A stretch of 64,000 bases of DNA from Prorocentrum cordatum (taxonomy: Eukaryota; Sar; Dinophyceae; Prorocentrales; Prorocentraceae). The notes beneath the pieces were generated by a model that was given only the letters and a program-made list of their open reading frames with translations, searched no databases and had not been told where the DNA came from. This document shows, piece after piece, positions 12,790-24,599 of this stretch (position 1 is the stretch's first letter; every line of letters begins with the position of its first letter). Where the stretch lies: contig CAUYUJ010007213.1 of NCBI GenBank assembly GCA_963575745.1, positions 146,706 through 210,705 on the forward strand. Reading direction: 5' to 3'. Made by a program: the position numbers and the translations under genes.

Positions 12790-13260
12790 TAATCGGCACT
12801 GCAACCACCACCATAATCACATCTTCGCCATTATCATAACCGACCGCATCTTACGAACAACATCGCTCTCCTCCTGCTGGCTGCTGGCGTCTTTCGGCTG
12901 CGGCCTGGACCCCAGGCAGCTGGTCTGAATGGCATTGGCACCACGAGGACAATCCCCAGCGATGTGCTGCAGATGGGATGGGCCGTGGGGCTGGGCTTGA
13001 GCGGTGCCCGCCGCGTGCGACCCAAACAACGCACCGGACGTGCCAGGTGTAATGCGAAGAACGATCCACAGGCTTCGTCCGTAACTCCACCCGTCTCCCC
13101 CTTTCTTACCTCGCCCCCTGCCATTGCCTCTGCCCCCATCCTGCCCTCATACCTAGGCCTCCCAAATGGGGTCAGAGTAAATGGAGTCGGAGGAACGCGC
13201 CGCATCGCCGATGCATCGGCATAATCCAATAGCCCTTATAACTGCGACGAGGCGACGATC
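12790..13260. other. No gene seen
   Basis: Short frames exist on both strands, but none stands out by composition. This is the flank of cluster 1: the first palindrome follows at 13,262, and the short hairpin tag has not yet appeared. Confidence 0.45.
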
Positions 13261-13261
13261 G

Positions 13262-13322
13262 AAAGCAGTGCCCCGGCACTGCTTTGAACGCGTTCAAAGC
13301 AGTGCCCCGGCACTGCTTTGAA
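13262..13322. repeat. Tandem palindromes, left edge of cluster 1
   Basis: Two palindromes sit side by side: 13,262-13,285 (arms AAAGCAGTGCC/GGCACTGCTTT) and 13,293-13,322 (arms extended to TTCAAAG/CTTTGAA). They are joined by ACGCG, so the joint (TTTGAACGCGTTCAAA) is palindromic too. The same palindrome recurs only at 21.4 kb and 29.64 kb in this window. That places it at the left edge, middle and right edge of the hairpin-tag cluster. Confidence 0.9.
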
Positions 13323-13440
13323 CGTATGATATGATGATATGATGAGGATTATGATTGATGATGATGATGATTTTTCCAGCGTACACTGTCCGCAACTGCG
13401 GCAATCAACATCATGTTCCACTTGCCCGCAACTGCGGCCA

Positions 13441-15458
13441 TCACCACCACTGCCCCTCGAAGCTCCACGGAGGGCGCTCGGCAGGTCGCCCGCTCGAGCC
13501 CCACTCGACTTCACGCTGAGGAGGCGAGCCCTCAGGGGCATTGTCCGCAACTGCGGCATGATCAGAGGGCCACCACTGCGCGCCATCAGCGCCCCATTCG
13601 CTCGAGCTACAGTCCCACCAGGACCAGCCCTGCCATCTCGTGGCGGGACTGCGCGCCTCCCATGCGCCGCTGCCGCTGGCGTCCCAGGACCCAGCCGCCA
13701 CTGCGGCACAAGTAGGGGTCGCATCGTCGCCGTTGGCAGCTTGCGGCGGTGGCGTGTTCCCAGCTCGCTCAGCCCCAGCGTCTCTCCCCGCAACTGCGGT
13801 TCCCATCTGGGGTCGGACGCCCTTCCCCGCAACTGCGGTGTCCGCGTAGCTGCCCTTCTTGCCGCCCTTCTCGCCGCCCTTCCTGCCGCCCTTCCTGCGT
13901 TCCAACCTCGCGGCGAGTCTTTCAGGTGACCTGCGGCACGTATTGTGCGTGAAAGCCACCAGAGGGAAGTGCGCTCCGTGCCTCGCCCTGCCGAAGGCGC
14001 CATGCCATATCTTGTCGTCGAGGTTGCCCTGCTTCACTCTGAAGGGATGGCGCACCCAATCGTCGCGTTCCCTGCGCGCCATCCTTTGCTAGAACTCCGC
14101 AACTGCGGTCAAGGATTCGCCAGATGGCGTCAGGAAGGCGCGCATCTTGTTTTCAACGGGCTCAGCCTTGGGCACGTAAGTCTGAAGCATCTTCCCAGGG
14201 CCATTCGTGTAGTCGAAGACAGGGAAAGACGGATCATGATGGGTCGTCAAGAATCCGCCCTCACGGTCGTGCAGAACACTCAGGCCATGGTGAAGCTTGT
14301 ACTGCCCAGGACAGTTTATGAACAAAATCGCCATGCTGTCTGCCCTGGGCTGGCCGCCTGCTGTCTTCCAGGGGGTCCACGCGGCGACGTCCACAGTCAG
14401 GCCGCAATTGCGGCACCAGGACACAAGCTGGAACATGCACATGTTGAAGTCCCCCATGCGGACCTTCACGTCCCATTCCCTGACGTAGGCGACGAACCAG
14501 TTGTAGAACTCATGGAGCTTCGTGACGCCCCAGTCTTGGTTGGCCAAGCTGTGGTGGACGTGCACCGCCATGACGTTGAAGGAGCCCCCAAATGGGGCAC
14601 GGCCTGGTCCAGGTGGACGCGCACCACCATCGCCCTGGAGTACTTGTTGTGCAGCTTTGGCGCAGGAGCCTCCGCAACTGCGGACTGTTTCTTCTTCTTC
14701 TTCGTTTTGGACTTCTACTGCTTGTGGAAGAGTCTCGCAAAGTCTACGTGTTCAATGTGGCCGCCACTGCGGTCCCTCATGCCAACAAGGAGGGTCCCTG
14801 ATGGCTCGCCGCCCTTAACGCACAGGTAGTGGTATTGAGTCCGACTCCGAAACCTATCGTCCGCAACTGCGGCTGCACTGTCCCTCGCGTCGTGCTCCCC
14901 ACTGAGTACCGCGCAGGTCTCGTCGTCGCACTCGCAGAGGGCGATGATCTGGGCAGGGTTCGCGCGGAGCTGCGACCACTCGTCCGCGCGTTGCGTGGGT
15001 CTAGCTGCAGTCCCTCCGAAGTTGGCCACGTAGAAGCCGACCCGTCCCGCTTCGAACTCCGTTTTCTCCTCCCATGCGTCGACAAGAGCTCTTTGTTTTT
15101 CCGACAGATTGCTTGTCTCGATGATGGGCACCCGTTTCCAGGTTCTCCGCGACGACAACACTCTCGGCAGGTAGGAGTCATGTGCTGCCGCAACTGCGGC
15201 TCCCGCACCTCCCCGGGACTCAGCCTCGTCAGCGGAGGCAGCCGAGGACGCGACGGTGCTGTCGCCATCTTGCGTCCGCTGGTCGTCGTCAGCATCCGCA
15301 ACTGCGGCTTCCTCGTCTTTGCCTCCCTCCTCCTCCTCAGCGTTGTGGATGAACACCGTTCTGGCGAATCGAGGTCCACGGTCCATACTCCCTGAGGTTG
15401 CGCTCGGGCGCGCGGGCGGCCACATGCTTGCGTCTTCGCGTGCGCCACCTCGAGCCAC
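13441..15458 (-). CDS. EEP-superfamily nuclease-like protein (one frame break, two in-frame TAG)
   Basis: This is the last gene of cluster 1. The N-terminal frame (from 15,458; likely ATG MWPPARP just inside) contains VGFYVANFGGTA and PAQIIALCECDD, matching the first strand and catalytic-Glu region of the endonuclease/exonuclease/phosphatase fold. After a TAG at 14,715 the same frame gives YSRAMVVRVHL. A -1 step at the G-run near 14,592 leads to FNVMAVHVHHSLAN and VRMGDFNMCMFQ, the GDFN metal-site motif of the fold. A second TAG at 14,089 is followed in frame by a basic tail with HFPLVAFTHNTCRRSPERL and a Gly/Trp-rich end. I remember similar multi-copy dinoflagellate proteins with this layout. 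Hairpin tags fall in all frames (RNCG, AVAE). It is either decayed or carries assembly errors. Confidence 0.7.
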
Positions 15459-15551
15459 GGTGGCTACGGAAATGGATCGTGAATGGGCATGGGGTCGGAT
15501 GGAGGGAGGAGAAAAAGAGGATTCGAGGAGTGGCAGAAGGAGGGCGAGGAC

Positions 15552-18500
15552 TCAAAGGAACCGAAAGAACAACAAATGGACTGGCGGAGAAGCAGAAGGA
15601 GGGCGACGATTGCAAGGGACTGTGATAGGATTATTTTCACAGCAGCAGGAAGACCGCAACTGCGGTATTGCCTCATCTCCTGCCCGCGCGGGAGCCGCTT
15701 GGAAAAACAACTTCCCTCTGGACTTCCTGTGGGTCCGCAACTGCGGCCTGCATCGCGCTAGGGCTGGGATTACCAGCGCCATTTGCCCTCCCAGGGTTCT
15801 CACTGTTTCCGAATGCACGAACTGCGACAGCGCCGAACGGTTCCCAGACGCTGCGTCGTTCGCGACTTTTTGCAGCCACCCAGCAAACGTGAGCGGCCAT
15901 TGCTCCTTGTGCTGCTTGCACATCTCCTCGTCCCAATGCGTCTTGAACCATGCCCACTCCCCCCTCTGCTCGTCTGAGAGGACGCCTTTTCCGCGAGCCA
16001 GGCGATCCAGAGCTGCCATCCTGTTTTTCTTGATCTTGAACTCCTCGGGATTCCACTGCGCTAGGGCGTGTTTGTTAGCAAAAGCCGTTTCCACCGCAAC
16101 TGCGGCCTCCTTCTTTGCCCTCAAGGCGGCCTCGGCCTCTCGAATCTGCTTCTTGAGATCGTGCAACGCCTTCGTCCTGTCGTTCGCTTCCAGAGCCAGG
16201 CGCCGCTTTGTCGCCACCACTGCGGCTTCGTGGTCTCGCTGGGCAGTCAACGCTCGTAGGACCTCGTTGTCCTCCCGCGCCAGCTCTATCAACCGCTTCT
16301 TTTGTTTGTGTCGTTGCTGTCGGCAATCCTGCGCTAGTTTCTCCATGCCCACTTGGCGCAGCATATCTTCCGCCTCGCGGAGCGTTTCTGCCAAGGACGT
16401 CGCCACTGCCACCTGCTCGGCCGCCTCTGCGTCGACCACGCAGTCCATGGATACCGAGGATCCTAGAGGCCCAGGTGCCGCAACTGCGGCATCGCACTGT
16501 TCCGCAAGAGCCTCGGCCCACGAGGCCTCCTCTTGCTCTTCGTCCTCCTCGTGCTCCTCGTGCACCTCCTCCTCCTCCTCCTCCCCGCCCTCCTCATCGC
16601 CCTCCTCGTGGCCTGGCTCCTGGCCTAGCGCTTCGTCGCCGAGCTTCTCCAACACGGAATCTGTGGCGTCGTGTTTCTCGTATTCGTGTATGAGACGCAG
16701 CACGTCATTGTAGGACCATTTCAAACGTTTCTGCCCGCATTCTTCCCTCACCTCCGCGACTGCGGTGTCCACTTTTGCTCGCAGCCCCCCTGCTTCCCAG
16801 AGTTCCGCCGCCTCTCGGCAAATCTCGAGATCTCCTGACTTGTCGAAGGGCGCTCGAATTCCCACTTTCAGGAAACCTTTCGCGGCGTCCAAGTGCAACT
16901 GCACATTCTCCCACACTGACAGCATCAAGTCGGCGCAATCGGAACGCCGCAACTGCGGCACGTGCTTCCCCAACGCCATTTGCTGCACCAGCGCTTTGGT
17001 CTCGAGGGCAATGTACCGGCGCTTCACGTGCTGGTTCAAGTCCGTGTCACGGGCTGCGCAACTGCGGTCGTCCCCCCGCCGTGAATGATCAGCACGTAGC
17101 CGCGCTGCCAGGCGAGTCTCCGCACAGCGTCTGCTTTGTGCGGGGAATGGTCGTCGGCCATGTGGATGCGCCACTTTCCCCGCAACTGCGGGTCGTCGGG
17201 CCAGGCCCGCAAGTGCCGCTGCAAGAATGATACAACGTCGTCTGCGCGGTAGGACCCCTTCTCGGACGTCGCCGTGCTCACCCAAGACGGATAGCCGCGA
17301 CTGCGGGCATGTGCGGCCAAGCCCTCAGCGATGACAGATCCCCCCTTGAACATTAGCTCCGCCGGCGGTGGTCCGCAACTGCGGATGTCCTCCGCGTCGC
17401 TCGACACCGTCAGGTTCGCTGTCCACCGAGCCCTGCTGTCGTCATGCGCCTTGACAAGCGGGACAATGCCACCCTTCACAGCCAAGGTCGGCTTCGAGGC
17501 CGACGACGACTCGTTGTGGTGAAAGGGCGACTGGTCCCAGTTCAGGATGTGCGGGTCGTACCCCAGAAGCTCCTCAGCAGCTGCGCGGACCCTGGCCACG
17601 TTAAAGATCATAGTCTCAAAACGAGATTGGAGCAACCATTTTGGCACCTTGTACTTGCGGTTCGGCTTCTTCATGCTCAGGCCGTAGGAGCGCCGCCACT
17701 TCACCCACCACCGAGGCCGCAACTGCGGCACCATCGGTTTGCCTCCCCGCTTTATTGTCTCCACGCAGTAGTCCGCGACGAGTTGCTTCGCCTTCGTAAC
17801 CAGCAGGGATTGGGAGAACCTGGCCAACATCTTGGGCCTCTCCTCCGCAACTGCGGTTCGCTTGGCCACCGCCTTCCAGTCCACGGAGTACCTCATGTGG
17901 GACACCACTCGTACAGAGCGGCTTCCAGCCATGGAGCCTTGTTCGGGCGCCCTTGGTTGCCCCGCGCGCGGCGTCGGCCATGCACGCCCGCCGTGCCATG
18001 TCCACCTTGTGTGCGCCAGTTATGAAACCACTTGGAGACGGCCTGGCGCTGCTGGACGACCCCCATGCCCTTCGGCCACGTGAACCGCCCGCAAAAAGAC
18101 GCGATTGAATTCCGTGGCAGATCGCCCTCGCCCATCCAACCACAACTGCGTGCGTGCGCCTCCAGTTCTTTGCAAACCAGTTCGCGGTCTCTGAGCATGT
18201 GCGGGCACACGCGCCGCTTCTGTTCCGCAACTTCGGGTTTTGGGCGTGCGCTGGCCAGTGCGTGCGACCTGATCTGCTCCTCCTGCAACGCCTCGGGCAT
18301 AGCCTCAGCCATGGCAAGCAATATACCCATGTCCTGCACGCCCGTCTGCCACTCTAACGCCGCCATGAGAGCGGGGCGTGGCGCGCTCGCCTCACTCGGC
18401 GCCTCTGCTGGTTCGCCCTCGCCCTCGGAGTCGTGCAGGACCATGGGTCCAGCAGGGCCGCTGGCCCCGCAACTGCGGTACGCCCGCACCTCCTCCAAGG

Positions 18501-19865
18501 TTAGTTCCTGCGTGACCACGAGCATGTCGTGCAACCACGGTTCGTCCCAGCGGCGCACCCCGAAATCGTACAGTTCCTCCCGAAGCCATTTGCGCGTCTC
18601 GGCATTTTGCGGTTTCTGCAACATCATCGCCATAAGGTCTATGCCGCAGTTTCCATCGCAAACAGTCCCTAGGACCCATTGTCCCAGAGGACCGTAGAAC
18701 CTGTTCAACGCGTCCGCCCCCTCAGAGCACACGCCACCCACCGCAACTGCGGCCACCCAGTGGCGCACCTCATGGAGAGGGTTCTCGGGAGTCACGGGCC
18801 TGAGTTCACCGTTGTCCATTCCCCGAACAGATCCTCAGCAGCGGCGAGTACGCACGCCACGCCGTCGACGGCGCATGGCTCAGTGCACTTCTCCTTTGCC
18901 CAAGGCATGTAGAAGTCAAGGAGGTCCTTGCGGTTCTCGCCTTCCCACGCGTAAGGTTGACGCCCGAACCGCACGGCAAACAGCATGAAAGCTGAATACC
19001 CTATGTAGGAATTCTCGGACAGAATCTGCCTCAGGAGAGCCATCACGCGGTCAGGCACCGTCGCCGCCACTGCGGCCTGGATCTTTGGCGCGTCTTCCAC
19101 AGGTACACCTTTCTCTGGCGCCAGGGGTGGCGCCGCGACTCGTGGCCGCAAGGCGTCGCCAACAGGCGCTGCAACTCGTGCTGCAGCCTTTGGGTCTGGG
19201 CACGGGAAGAATGCGACCTGCGTCTTCGACCAGTTCTCTGGCAGCGGCCGCGCTGGTGGCAAGCGTGCTGGAAGTGGTGTGTCTTTGTCCGCTTCCACTC
19301 CCTCAGGAGCTTCAACCGCAACTGCGGTCTCCTGAGCAGCAGGCGGGTCTGGTGTTGCGTGCACTTGAGCTGGAGGAGCTGGGGGGACTGCTGCTGCGGG
19401 TGCTTCGGGCACAGGGGCTGCTGGAGGTTTGGGTTCTGCGGGTGCTTCTGGTGCTGGAGCTGCGTGTCCTTCTTGCGCAGGAGCTGCGAGTTCTGCTGGT
19501 GTTGCTGGTGCTATGTGTGCAGGGGCCGAGGGAGCCACAACTGCGGTGCCGCCTGGAGCCGCAACTGCGGGTGGTGGCGTCGCGCCCGGTCGCCAAGCAG
19601 ACGGCCGCAAATGAAGGCGAGGCGGCTCAGCAAGGCCGTACTGCGACGCGGGCCACTTCGCTAGGCACGGAAAATCCGCACATGCGTGCACCTTTATCTT
19701 CTTGGGGCACGGAACGCCGCTACTGCGGCCCAAGATGTTGGCGAGCCCAGTGGTGCCATACTTCGTTTTCCTCGGTGCGCAGCCGCTGTCGTAAGGGAGC
19801 CACTCCACCTCGAAATGCGTTCCGTCCTCCTCGCCATACCATGTCCGCCCCACGGGAACATCCAT
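15552..19865 (-). CDS. DDE transposase with OTU-like and HTH segments (three frame breaks)
   Basis: Four overlapping frames read as one protein from ATG 19,865. First is a Pro/Ala-rich N-terminus. Then comes CDGNCGIDLMAMML, like the catalytic-Cys motif of OTU proteases. A CENP-B/Tc5-like helix-turn-helix follows (GRPNKAPWLEAALYEW). The DDE catalytic domain has NWDQSPFHHNE (Asp at 17,534-17,536), TLAVKGGIVPLV, RWTANLTV, WRIHMADDHSPHK and DTDLNQHVKRRY, the order seen in pogo/Tigger-type (DDE_1) enzymes. The C-terminal third is an acidic Glu-rich stretch plus coiled coil. Frames change near 18,815, 17,910 and 17,045, each a -1 step. It probably moved the element by cut-and-paste in the nucleus. 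The exact C-terminus is uncertain; the last 80 codons before 15,552 look noncoding. Confidence 0.8.
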
Positions 19866-20240
19866 GAGCGGCCGCGTGGCGAACGACTCAAGCCGGGCAC
19901 TCGGCTGCGGGCTACAGAACTAGGAAGAGGGAGGGGAGGAGGGAGGAGCAACTGAAGACGATGCGGAGGGGCGAAGAAGGAGGTACTTTTCAACAACGCC
20001 CGCGCGGAAGCCCCAATCATCGCGCGCACAGGGTTTCGATGCTTCACTCCATGCTTCTCTAAGAAAAACGCTCGCCCACACAAGTTGGCGCACTGAGGCG
20101 TGCACCCGTGGAACACCCTAAACCTTCCGCCTGCCTCCTCACACCGCCTCGCCCTCCGCGTGTTCACGCGCGCCCAGCCACCCCGCAACTGCGGGCACTC
20201 AGTAGCCCCACCGCAACTGCGGCCCATACGGCTTCGGGCC

Positions 20241-21239
20241 TCAGTCGAACAGACTGGGGATTTGGAGCTCGAGGTAATCCAGAGCCGCTTGCTTGCGCTG
20301 GTGCTGCGTCATGCCCTCCCACTCGTAGTCGTAGCCCTTCACCGACTGGGCCGACTGCCGCTTCTTCTTTGTAAGTTCCTTCGCATCCATCTCGATCCTT
20401 TTGCCCTTGTTGGCACACTCTCGCGTGATGGTCGCGACCCAAGCGCCCTTGAAGTCCCAAACGACGGTGAAGCCAGAGCCGCTCCCCTGCGCCACGGGGG
20501 GGTCGACCTCCTTTTGCTTTGCCAGCGGGGTGGCAGGGTCAACCGCCGTTGCCCAGTCCCTGTCCGCCACTGCGGCCTCGTCCTTGTCGCCGTCGCCGAT
20601 GTCGGGGACACCGCCGAGGCTCACGTCGTCCACGATCATGTCGATCAGCCACCCAAGGTCTGCAGCGTCCAGCCACAACGCCCTCCGCTTGAAGCTGGCC
20701 ACCCGCACGTTTCGAACGGCCGTGTCGTGCGGAAACTTCATGGGGCTCTTTGCGGGCATCTGTACAGAGTGCACAGTGGCTATGGCCGACTCCACGGCCT
20801 CGCCCCTGGGCAGGCCAGTAGCCGCCGAACGCGTTCCAGTCTCCTGCTTCTTGGCGCTGGTCGGGGTCGCTGCCTGCTTCTTCGTGGCGTCCGTGGAGCT
20901 GACCAGGGCCGACATGGGGTCATCTGCTTCGTGCCCCGCGTCGCCGTCGCTCTCATCGTCCGCAACTGCGGCGCCGCCCTGCTTCGCGACTTCTTTCTTC
21001 AGCGCGTCCCAGGCCTTTGAGGCCTTCAAGGCCCCTGCGGTCGGTTTACCTTTGGCGCACACCTTGAGCAGCCAAGGCTTTTGCATGTTCACGTGCACGA
21101 AAGTTATCTCTCCGAGGGGCCATGCGTGGAGCACCTTGACATCCTTTTCGGGGACGGGGGTGGTCTGCGCAAGCCAACCTCCACGGATGCACAAGACCTT
21201 CTCAACGCACACAGGGCTCCATTCGCTCGAAGTCGGCAT
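20241..21239 (-). CDS. Unknown-function cluster 1 protein, intact ORF
   Basis: From ATG 21,239 (MPTSSEWSPVC) this frame is open for about 330 codons to a TGA at 20,241. The N-terminal third holds a compact segment (KVLHAWPLGEITFVHVNMQK). The middle is Lys/Thr-rich and probably disordered. The C-terminal third includes LWLDAADLGWLIDMIVDDV and FTVVWDFKGAWVATITRE. The frame stays open upstream through palindromes, but that part is repeat-derived. I remember relatives among multi-copy dinoflagellate predicted proteins, all without a known role. It is the only cluster 1 gene without a frame break. Tags in it read AVAD and AVAA. Confidence 0.65.
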   Translation of the reverse strand: MPTSSEWSPVCVEKVLCIRGGWLAQTTPVPEKDVKVLHAWPLGEITFVHVNMQKPWLLKVCAKGKPTAGALKASKAWDALKKEVAKQGGAAVADDESDGDAGHEADDPMSALVSSTDATKKQAATPTSAKKQETGTRSAATGLPRGEAVESAIATVHSVQMPAKSPMKFPHDTAVRNVRVASFKRRALWLDAADLGWLIDMIVDDVSLGGVPDIGDGDKDEAAVADRDWATAVDPATPLAKQKEVDPPVAQGSGSGFTVVWDFKGAWVATITRECANKGKRIEMDAKELTKKKRQSAQSVKGYDYEWEGMTQHQRKQAALDYLELQIPSLFD

Positions 21240-21402
21240 GTGTGCTACTGCGCTGGACACAGCCGCAACTGCGGGCAAGGCGGGGGCGCGGGCAGTGGGG
21301 CCGCGCGCGGTTGAGCCAGATGGCGAGCTGAACGCCTCCCTGGAGGGCCTCCCTCGGCCCCTGCGATCCTCGCGCCTCCCTGGAGGGCCTCCGCCCTCAG
21401 GG

Positions 21403-21566
21403 TGCTTCAAAGCAGTGCCGGGGCACTGCTTTGAAGCATCTGTGGCTTCAAAGCAGTGCCGCGGCACTGCTTTGAAGCACCCGGGTGCTTCAAAGCAGTG
21501 CCGCGGCACTGCTTTGAAGCCACAGATGCTAGACAAAGCAGTTGCCGCGGCACGGCTTTTGAAGCA
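21403..21566. repeat. Nested palindromes including a perfect 96-bp palindrome
   Basis: Three copies of the CAAAGCAGTGCC/GGCACTGCTTTG palindrome lie at 21,403-21,438, 21,445-21,479 and 21,487-21,521, with a damaged fourth to 21,566. Copies two and three are mirror images around CCCGGG. As a result, 21,435-21,530 reads the same on both strands without a mismatch. It sits between two cluster 1 genes. Confidence 0.92.
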
Positions 21567-21572
21567 CCACTG

Positions 21573-21740
21573 GGGGCGGAGGCCCTCCAGGGCCTCCAGG
21601 GAGGCCCTCCAGGGCCTCCAGGGCCTCCAGGGAGGCCCTCCAGGGCCTCCAGGGCCTCCAGGGAGGCCCTCCAGGGCCTCCAGGGCCCTCCAGGCCCTCC
21701 AGGGCGGAGGCCCTCCAGGGCCTCCAGGGAGGGAGGGAGG
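21573..21740. repeat. CCTCCAGGG minisatellite
   Basis: This is a tandem array of CCCTCCAGGGCCTCCAGGGA-like units (9-10 bp sub-unit) with slight variation, directly beside the palindromes. Related units also stand at 21,333-21,395 on the other side. Frames through it give Gly-Pro-rich collagen-like ORFs that I reject. From 21,745 to 22,040 the sequence is GA-rich, then carries four cluster 1 tags and no gene. Confidence 0.9.
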
Positions 21741-22042
21741 GAGTGAGGAAATGAGTAGTTTCGGCTTCCAACTGGGGAGGAAGGGGAGAAAGGAGGAGGA
21801 GAGAGGGAGGAAGTGGAGGAAGGGCGAGGGAGGAGAGGGAGCAGGGAGGGAGGAGGTCCGTTTCGAACCTCCGTGCTCGATCGTCAGCGGTCCGCTACTG
21901 CGGCATCAGCAAGTGACACTGCAAACTACACGAGCGCTCCGCAACAGCGGTCACGCGTGCGCCCCCCCTTCGGCCTGTTGCCCGCAACTGCGGTCACGCG
22001 AGCAAGCCGCCCTGACTGCCGCCACTGCGGCTTCTGAATTAC

Positions 22043-24492
22043 TTAGAGCGACATCTTCCCGCTCTCGTCGAACCCTTTCTTCGATTTCTTCGGCGCGGGC
22101 TGGCCCGAAGGCTTCCCTTTGGCCCTCTTGGCCGCGTCCGTCTTCCACGTCTCCTCGGCCGCCTTCTTCTTCGGTGCGGTTTTGGGTCTCGCCTCCCACA
22201 GGAGCTCTTATCCTTTCTTCACGGCCGTGGTATTCACCAGCACAGGGACATTCACGGCGAGCACGACCCCGCCTGTCCCAGGCACGCACACCGCCAATTC
22301 TTTCGTCTCCAGCTCCATGTTGATGCGCGCAACTGCGCTTTCATTACGGCTGTTTCTCTGCTGGATCTCCTGTTCCGTGACTCTGTTGACTGCCCAGAAG
22401 AAGTGCATTGTCTCTTGCGCATCCCACTTCCATGCTCTCAACCGCACATCGTGGTCAGCCACGTCGGCGGGCGTCTTGTCCGCAGGCGGCTTGAACTCGG
22501 GGTGCAAGTAGAAGGTCGTGGGCGTGGCCCCATTTGGATCTCCTTTCACCCAGACTTGCACGGCCACCCTCTCGGGGTGCGTGCTTGCGGCGTGCACATT
22601 GGATGCCTTTGGGACGCACGGCCACAACTCGATGCATTTTTCGTCGTTTGCAGCGGTTGCCTTGACGGTGCGTTTCTCTGTGTCAGCGTCTTGCAACACC
22701 TCTACTTGCGCTTCCGCAACTGCGGACATGTGGCGCGCCCAAAGGCACAGCAACACTGCGCTGACCAAAGCAGGCTCCCGCCCCAGCTCCTTCGCTGCCG
22801 CTGAACGCCTCCAATCGGCGATTGGCAAAGGGAAGGATCCGCGTGGAATGGCCGTCGTGTCCCTGCTGCGCTGGTGGTTCGTTGGTAATTGCGTCGTGGG
22901 GTCAAAGGAAATGACCGTCGGCATCAACTCGTGCCCCTCTGCGGAAGCCTTTGTCTTCCCCGCCACTGAGGGCTCATTCGGTTCTGGGCGCGGCAACGCG
23001 TTGAAATCGAACCAATCGGGCTTCCCGCCTCGGACTCCCACTTCGCCGAGGGCCTTCTCAAGGGCGTCCCGATTGGACTTCGGCTCCACCTTCCCCGTGG
23101 CCTCCGCGCAAGCGCGGAGGAGCGCCTGACGATGTCCTGGGATACTTCGTTCCTTGAAGTTGGTGTCCTTCAGGTACTGTATGAAGCCGTCTGCGGTCAG
23201 CATGCACAGGTTCGCCTTGAACTCGATCGCCTTCTCAGGGCCCATGCCGTCGATGGCCTTGCTCAGCGTGAACAAGTACAAACGGAGAGCCGAGTTCATG
23301 TCGATGAGGAATTCTCGGAACTCCTTCTTCTTCCACGATTGTTCTGGGCCAGGGCACCACACAGGAGTGTCAACGCCCCTCTTCCTCGTAGGCGCGTTCC
23401 TGTAGCATCGCATCACCACGGCAACCTTGACCCACGGCACGTCGTCGGGAAGCTCGCTGGCTGCCCCGAAGGCACCGAGCCGAAGGGCCCTTCTCCTGGA
23501 GTTCACGTTGACCTCGCAGAACTGGAGCAGCAAGGGGATGAACTGCGCTTTCGTGCTCCCGAGCCCAACAACGAACGAGAACAGCTCAATGAAGTCTGGG
23601 TCCTGAACGAATCGATCGAGTTCGTGCATGACGGAGAGCTTGACCTTTTCAAAGGCAACCTGATCCGCAACTGCGGCGTGCAGCTCCGCGTCAACAGCCT
23701 TGCACAGAACACGGAGCGCGGTGAGTTCAGTCGTTCGCAACGCAAAATCGGCTCCTTATTGAGGGACTGGCTGATGAGCGAAGCACCAGTGGGTTCCTCG
23801 TCCATGATTTTCCAGCTAAGCACTTCCATGAGCATACCCCCCTGCACGAGTTTCTTAGCGACAGGGTCATGTTCCGCCACTGCGGCCATGTCGAGCTTGC
23901 CGTCCTTATCGAGCTCGGGCTTCAGCCTCGCGCTCTCGTCCTCCGTGAACTCCATGCCTTGGGGGATGGGCCACTTGGCTCCCAGGGCGCACGCCCGCAA
24001 CACGAGGCACAAGTGGGAGTGCGAACACGTCCCATACGCAAAGTCTGTTCCGCAACTGCGGTCGAAGCACGCAGCGAGGTGGCCGGTCGCTTTTTCCAGA
24101 TTGTACTCTGTGTACGTCTGGAACTTCGGGTCCTCCTTTTTTCTCAGCACCAGCTCTTGTGCTGGGTACATCTGAACGCAGACACCTTCGTGGTCAGCTT
24201 CGGCTTGCGTGAATCCAGCCAGGAAGATTTTCACAGCGAGTTACCGAACCCTTTCCTGCTGAGGGTAGTGCCCGCCTCGGTTGCCCGTGTGCGGGGCGAG
24301 CATGAGCACAGGGAGGCGCACCTTGTCCCCTGTCCTGAATCTAGACCTCAAGGCGTTGGCCCTCTGAAAGATCCCATGCGTTCCGCCTGGAACTGCGGCT
24401 GTCTCGTCCGCCACTGCGGCTTTCTTGTCCGCCACTGCGGCATTATCTGCGCCGACGCTGTCGTTCATATCTGTGCCGACGCTGTCCGCCAC
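22043..24492 (-). CDS. Unknown-function cluster 1 protein, ~800 codons (one frame break, two in-frame TAA)
   Basis: The first 80 codons (from about 24,492) end with VLMLAPHTGNRGGHYPQQER. A TAA at 24,241 is followed in frame by VKIFLAGFTQAEADHEGV and then HSHLCLVLRACALGAKWPIP. A -1 step at the T-run near 23,752 leads to LRTTELTALRVLCK, VQDPDFIELFSFVVGLGSTK and VKVAVVMRCYRNAP. After a TAA at 22,208 the same frame continues with a Lys-rich tail ending at 22,043. I remember close relatives as a very abundant, unannotated family in Symbiodiniaceae gene models; no domain or reaction is known to me. The basic tail suggests nucleic-acid binding. Tags read AVAD, AVAE, RSCG and AVAR. Confidence 0.65.
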
Positions 24493-24599
24493 TGCGGCCC
24501 AAAGCTCCGATATGGCGGACTATGGCACGACGTCCGTCGCTCAGGGTGGAGGCGTGTGTGCCAGGAGCCCAACGACCTGCTGAGCCGAATGCCTGCGGA

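Noticed and set aside
21456-21746. Collagen-like Gly-Pro ORF
   Set aside because: It is produced by the CCTCCAGGG minisatellite.
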